24,235 nt of DNA from Paramacrobiotus metropolitanus. Lineage: Eukaryota > Tardigrada > Eutardigrada > Parachela > Macrobiotidae. The position numbers were made by a program, and so were the translations under genes. The stretch spans positions 1 to 24,235 of the forward strand of contig NW_026570638.1 of assembly GCF_019649055.1 (NCBI RefSeq), given 5' to 3'. The notes under the pieces were generated by a model that worked only from the letters and a program-made list of their open reading frames with translations, was not told the DNA's origin and made no database searches. Each line of letters starts with the position of its first letter. The first letter of the stretch is position 1. Below, piece by piece: positions 21,062 to 24,235 of this stretch.

Positions 21062-21259
21062 ATGACGGTCTCCAACAACAACCTACTACCTAACCCGAAC
21101 GACCCTGGATTGAGCCCGGCACTTACGAACTTTCAGCCCGGCACCGATTCCTCAATAAAGCTTTTTACAATCGTTAGCCTCTATGTTGCGCTGCTGATAA
21201 CAGTACTGAAAGCCGGACTAGAACCGTCGACGCATGGTTGCTTTGAAGATAAATTTTAA
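21062..21259 (+). CDS. possible 65-residue single-pass membrane protein
   Basis: ATG 21062 (an upstream in-frame TTG at 21053 is less likely), stop TAA 21257-21259. The N-terminal half is polar and Asn/Pro-rich. A hydrophobic segment (LFTIVSLYVALLITVLKAGL, residues about 34-53) follows, then a polar tail with one Cys. No family is recognised and no promoter element is evident. It sits near the right end of the 14.5-kb element. A random open frame of this size is common, so support is weak. Confidence 0.25.
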   Translation: MTVSNNNLLPNPNDPGLSPALTNFQPGTDSSIKLFTIVSLYVALLITVLKAGLEPSTHGCFEDKF

Positions 21260-21417
21260 TTCGACTAACAACGACACATTTTGAGTTGTAGTGACTCGTT
21301 GCTCTGCAACGCTCTGTAAGATTCTATTCTAAGTAAGTAACGCTGTTTTACAGAACTTCCGGCACTTTACCGTACAGAGCGCGTTGAAAGTGCGCGGCGA
21401 GACAACCTGCAATGATG

Positions 21418-21593
21418 GTGTGGCAAAATAGCCAACTGACTATTTTGCGGACTATAGTGCGGCAAAATAGCTGAGCAGCTATTTTAACGCAGTGTGCGGT
21501 AAAATATCCAACAAGTTATTTCGCCCACCCTAGTGCGGCAAAATAGCCAAGTGGCTATTTGGCCGCAAACACTGCGGCAAAATAGCCACTTCG
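21418..21593 (-). repeat. right inverted array of TGCGGCAAAATAGCC units
   Basis: Reverse-complement partner of 7067-7266, with units of about 35-40 bp that are themselves near-palindromes. The order of distinguishing words (CGCAGTG, CCCACC, ACTATAG) is mirrored in the left block. Confidence 0.85.
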
Positions 21594-21756
21594 TTATAAT
21601 TAATAGGATACCACAACAACTTCTTTTGCTATTAACAGCTGCCGGCTAATGCAGCAATCTGACAATTCCAGTCGTCCATTTCTCCATTTTTTCTGCTCGA
21701 GCGCGTACGAGTTAATTTCATAAAAAATCTATGATACAGAAGAAAACTAAAAAACA

Positions 21757-21846
21757 TGAGAAACCTAGGAAACCTAAGAAACCTAAGAAACCTAAGAAAC
21801 CTGAGAAACCTAAGAAACCTAAGAGATCTAAGAAACCTAAGAAACC
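21757..21846 (+). repeat. AAACCTAAG 9-bp tandem array
   Basis: About ten near-perfect copies of AAACCTAAG. The same 9-bp unit fills the centre of the fold-back element at 23291-23884. Confidence 0.9.
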
Positions 21847-22039
21847 GGTGTAATAATTAAAACATTTTCAACAGTTATTAATGAATAATTAATATTGGCT
21901 GAGACAATAACATACTCGTGAACTTAATACGGCGTAATAAATGGCAAAAAGTTATATTTCACTTATAACTGTCATAGTATTGCTTCCTTTTTATGAAACC
22001 AACGAAGATTCTAGTTTTCGCGTAAATATCGCTGATGTG

Positions 22040-22300
22040 CATTAAACTGGTCAGCAAATTGTCGGACAGCAAGTTTTCGTCTTCTACATGTTGTCGGTCA
22101 GCGAGTTGTCGATTACCGACATTTCGCTGACCGACAAGTAAGCTGTCGTTCAGCAAATTAGTTTTCGCAAGATGTCGGTCAGCCAGTTTGTAGAAAAGCG
22201 AACTGTCGGTCAGCGACTTGTCGGTCATCAAGTTGTGGTAGTCAGCAATAAGTCGGTCATCAAATTATCGGTCAGCGAAATGAAGGTCACAGAGTTGTCG
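22040..22300. repeat. right array of GTCAGCGAGTTGTCG-type repeats
   Basis: Reverse-complement counterpart of 6656-6935, ending directly against the 127-bp direct repeat. Confidence 0.85.
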
Positions 22301-22426
22301 CATTGCGGACTGTGTACTAGTTGTACAGTATTAAATTTAATTCGGCTACGAGTACCGAAGATGCTTATTCCCTCCTCGTATGGCTATTTTGCCGCAGTAC
22401 AACAATAGGGGTCTGAGACTCTGAAT
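22301..22426 (+). repeat. right copy of 127-bp direct repeat
   Basis: Near-identical to 6529-6655, same orientation. Homology to the GGCTATTTTGCC array at 7068-7180 continues beyond it to about 22490, so this copy is longer on its right side than the left copy. Confidence 0.9.
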
Positions 22427-22490
22427 AGCTCTCACGGTCAGGTTATTTTGCCTCACAGTGCGTCGGGACAGCCAGTTGGCTATTTTGCAG

Positions 22491-23282
22491 TATTTGCAGG
22501 ATAGCCAGATTTTTAACATGCGCAGTGCGGTTCCCGTTAATTACTACAATACAGTAATATCCTGTCGTTTCAGTTTTTTCAGTATCAAAAAGGATAGTAT
22601 GAACATCATGAAATTCAGAAATGCGATTTCCCTGTGCGAAGGGAAACAGGTTCTGGCATTTTTATGATGATACCGTGCAACCACAACTTTACCCACTTCT
22701 TACGAATCGTGGTTACAGTGGGCCAGGTCAATTACATCTGGGTAACCATTGCGCGTCGGGTAACGGAGAAACGCGTAAAAGTCTGTCCATGACTCAGCGA
22801 AAAATTTATCGTCCAATCGTAAGTCGAGTACGCTTCCGTGGCAAGAAAGAAACTGAACAACTGAAAAACTGAAGTGGAACCGAAAATTTTATTTTTGATG
22901 CTTTAATGTGGTACTACATCAAAAAAGTTAATTATGAGTTTAGGAGTGTCAGTCTGGGTCGCTGGATGCACTTTTGGTTCAACAAACAAAAATTTTGTTG
23001 ATCTGTGCAGGAGAGTTACGAGTTACTCGTAGTTTGGGTAACGGTTGCGCTTCGATTTCCCGAAGCGCAACAGTTCTACACACGAATAGCTGAAAACCCA
23101 TCCAGAATTCTGGTTTACCAATCAAATCGTTTACCCGCTTACGCGCCGTGACGTCATGATTTTTTTACCCGACTGCCGCTTGCGCGTCGCGTAAGACCAC
23201 AGAGCAATTGACCTGGCCCAGTAATTTGGAAACAACTAACAGTTCAATAACGCTTGCAGTTCTGAGTGTGTTGTAGTGCTGT
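22491..23282. other. no gene recognised
   Basis: Holds a perfect 11-bp-arm hairpin at 23044-23071 (GTTGCGCTTCG, 6-nt loop) and a TGACGTCA palindrome at 23149-23156. The open frames at 22458-22667 and 22621-22872 carry no motif. Confidence 0.4.
23044..23071. repeat. perfect hairpin, 11-bp arms, 6-nt loop
   Basis: GTTGCGCTTCG at 23044-23054 pairs exactly with CGAAGCGCAAC at 23061-23071. No T-run follows. Function unknown. Confidence 0.75.
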
Positions 23283-23290
23283 GTAAATAG

Positions 23291-23884
23291 GGCTACCGAT
23301 CACTTCGGCCGTGTTCATTTCGGCCAAACTTTTTTGGCCGCCGTTCATTTCGGCCGAGGCTCACTTCGACCGCAGCTCATTTCGGCCGACGTTAATTTTG
23401 GTCAAATTTGGGCAAGAAAACGCTACTTTTGATGTAACGACGATTAAATGGTACCATAGCTTTTCGAACAACATAAGAATAAACTAACTATAGCTTAAGA
23501 ACCACCGAAGAATAACCAAAGAAAACCGAAGAAACCCAAGAATAACCTAAGAAACCTAAGAAATCTAAGAAACTTAAGAAAACGTAAGTGACCTAAGAAA
23601 TCTAAGAACCTAAGAAAACCTAAGAACCCTAAGAAACCTAAGAAACGTAAGAAATCTAAGAAATCTAAAATAATAACCTGGAAAACTTAAAAAACCTGAG
23701 AAAACCGAAGCAAGACAGGGAAAATTAGGAAAACTTGGGAAACTGACGATGGCCAAATGTCCTGTGGCCGAAATGAGCGGGGGCCGAAATGAGTGCTGGC
23801 CGAAGTGAGCCTCGGCCGAAATGACCTTTGGCCGAAATGAACGCATGCGGCCGAAATGTAACGCGACCGAAGTGATCGGACGCG
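23291..23884. mobile_element. 594-bp fold-back element with TTCGGCCGAAATGA arms
   Basis: Both arms (23291-23402 and about 23748-23884) are made of 14-20-bp units with core CATTTCGGCC. The arms are inverted relative to each other, with the outermost word CCGATCACTTCGG shared. GTAAATAG occurs directly outside both ends (23283-23290 and 23885-23892), an 8-bp target duplication with the arms in register. It has no coding capacity and is therefore non-autonomous. The minus-strand frames at 23610-24086 and 23687-23953 are repeat translations. Confidence 0.9.
23496..23744 (+). repeat. degenerate AAACCTAAG tandem array inside the fold-back element
   Basis: About 25 copies of a 9-10-bp unit close to AAACCTAAG, more diverged than the array at 21757-21846. 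Confidence 0.85.
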
Positions 23885-23941
23885 GTAAATAGTGTTTATG
23901 CAACCTTCTGTAGCAGATCTTGGTAATAAATGTAGGCATAA

Positions 23942-24190
23942 GGCGCCATCCATAAATTACGTCACGCGAAAATTGGACATTTTGATACCCCCCTTTGTCA
24001 CTAATGCTAACAAACCGAGATCCCCTCCCCTGAGCGTTGCGTAACAAAACTGGAACTCCTCCATCGATATAGCATGTTGACGTCATAATCGTAACAAATT
24101 TTTAAAGCCCCCCTCCCCTTGTAACAAACAGTAACGCTTTCAGGACCTCCCCCTCCCCCTACTTGCGTAACGTAATTTATGGATGGCGCC
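23942..24190. mobile_element. 249-bp MITE with 26-bp terminal inverted repeats
   Basis: Both ends begin GGCGCCATCCATAAATTACG when read inward, with one mismatch over 26 bp. TAA flanks both ends (23939-23941 and 24191-24193), a 3-bp duplication as made by PIF/Harbinger-type transposases. The interior has C-rich runs and a TGACGTCA at 24078-24085, and no coding sequence. Assignment to PIF/Harbinger rests on the 3-bp TWA-type duplication only. Confidence 0.85.
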
Positions 24191-24221
24191 TAATATTACT
24201 AAACTTAGTTTAGTAATATTA
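24191..24221. repeat. 31-nt perfect palindrome abutting the MITE
   Basis: 14-bp arms starting TAATATTACTAAAC around a 3-nt centre. Its first three bases are the right TAA target duplication, so the MITE inserted at the tip of this palindrome or beside it. Confidence 0.8.
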
Positions 24222-24235
24222 TGATGTATGTTATC

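Larger units (their letters stand above)
7067..21593. mobile_element. about 14.5-kb fold-back-like element with a younger element inserted inside it
   Basis: Bounded by inverted arrays at 7067-7266 and 21418-21593. TTATAATT occurs immediately outside both ends (7059-7066 and 21594-21601), a candidate 8-bp target duplication. The motif is AT-rich and the ends differ by a 1-base shift, so this is tentative. Subtracting the 6,966-bp central insertion and one 8-bp duplication leaves about 7.55 kb. The interior holds a GC-rich decayed core and non-coding DNA. I recognise no transposase. Confidence 0.5.

Noticed and set aside
23610-24086. 158-codon minus frame with periodic FGP/FRP phrases
   Set aside because: It reads through the fold-back arm and satellite and then the MITE; the periodic residues come from the repeats.

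Overview
This window is eukaryotic DNA. The clearest gene is split by seven short GT-AG introns, TATA-like boxes lie upstream of genes, there are no bacterial-style operons, and most of the window is nested transposable elements, fold-back repeats and MITEs. Six of the seven introns are 54-59 nt, which suits a small-genome invertebrate (tardigrade, rotifer, nematode or small crustacean), but the species cannot be named from this sequence. No tRNA, rRNA or CRISPR array was seen.

Layout: 1-3.6 kb is mostly non-coding, with a 158-bp inverted-repeat unit and a trinucleotide-like repeat. At 3.87-5.97 kb is a divergent pair: a Ser/Asp-rich acidic protein with a basic segment on the minus strand (frameshifted), and on the plus strand a PIN-domain nuclease-like protein with a C-terminal membrane anchor, interrupted by one in-frame TAG. 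From 6.5 to 22.5 kb is a Russian-doll nest. Outermost is a 127-bp direct repeat (6529 and 22301). Inside it are inverted arrays of a GTCAGC...GTTGTCG motif, then inverted arrays of a GGCTATTTTGCCGCA motif (7067 and 21593). Next comes a GC-rich decayed core (7.7-10.28 and 17.26-19.4 kb). At the centre, 10284-17249, is a roughly 7-kb Polinton/Maverick-like element with 157-bp terminal inverted repeats and an 8-bp target duplication.

The central element holds an eight-exon protein-primed family B DNA polymerase on the minus strand, about 1,250 codons with about ten disabling lesions; a 3'-truncated packaging-type ATPase with an intact Walker A; and an intact 51-codon single-pass membrane protein divergent from the ATPase. 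Arrays of a 22-bp palindrome lie just inside both ends. No integrase, protease or capsid gene was seen, so the copy looks non-autonomous. Its two terminal repeats are about 98% identical although the polymerase is badly broken. This suggests a dead copy moved in trans, or terminal-repeat homogenisation, or sequence error.

The right edge (23.29-24.2 kb) carries a 594-bp fold-back element with a clear 8-bp target duplication and a 9-bp satellite inside, then a 249-bp MITE with a TAA target duplication and an adjoining 31-nt palindrome.
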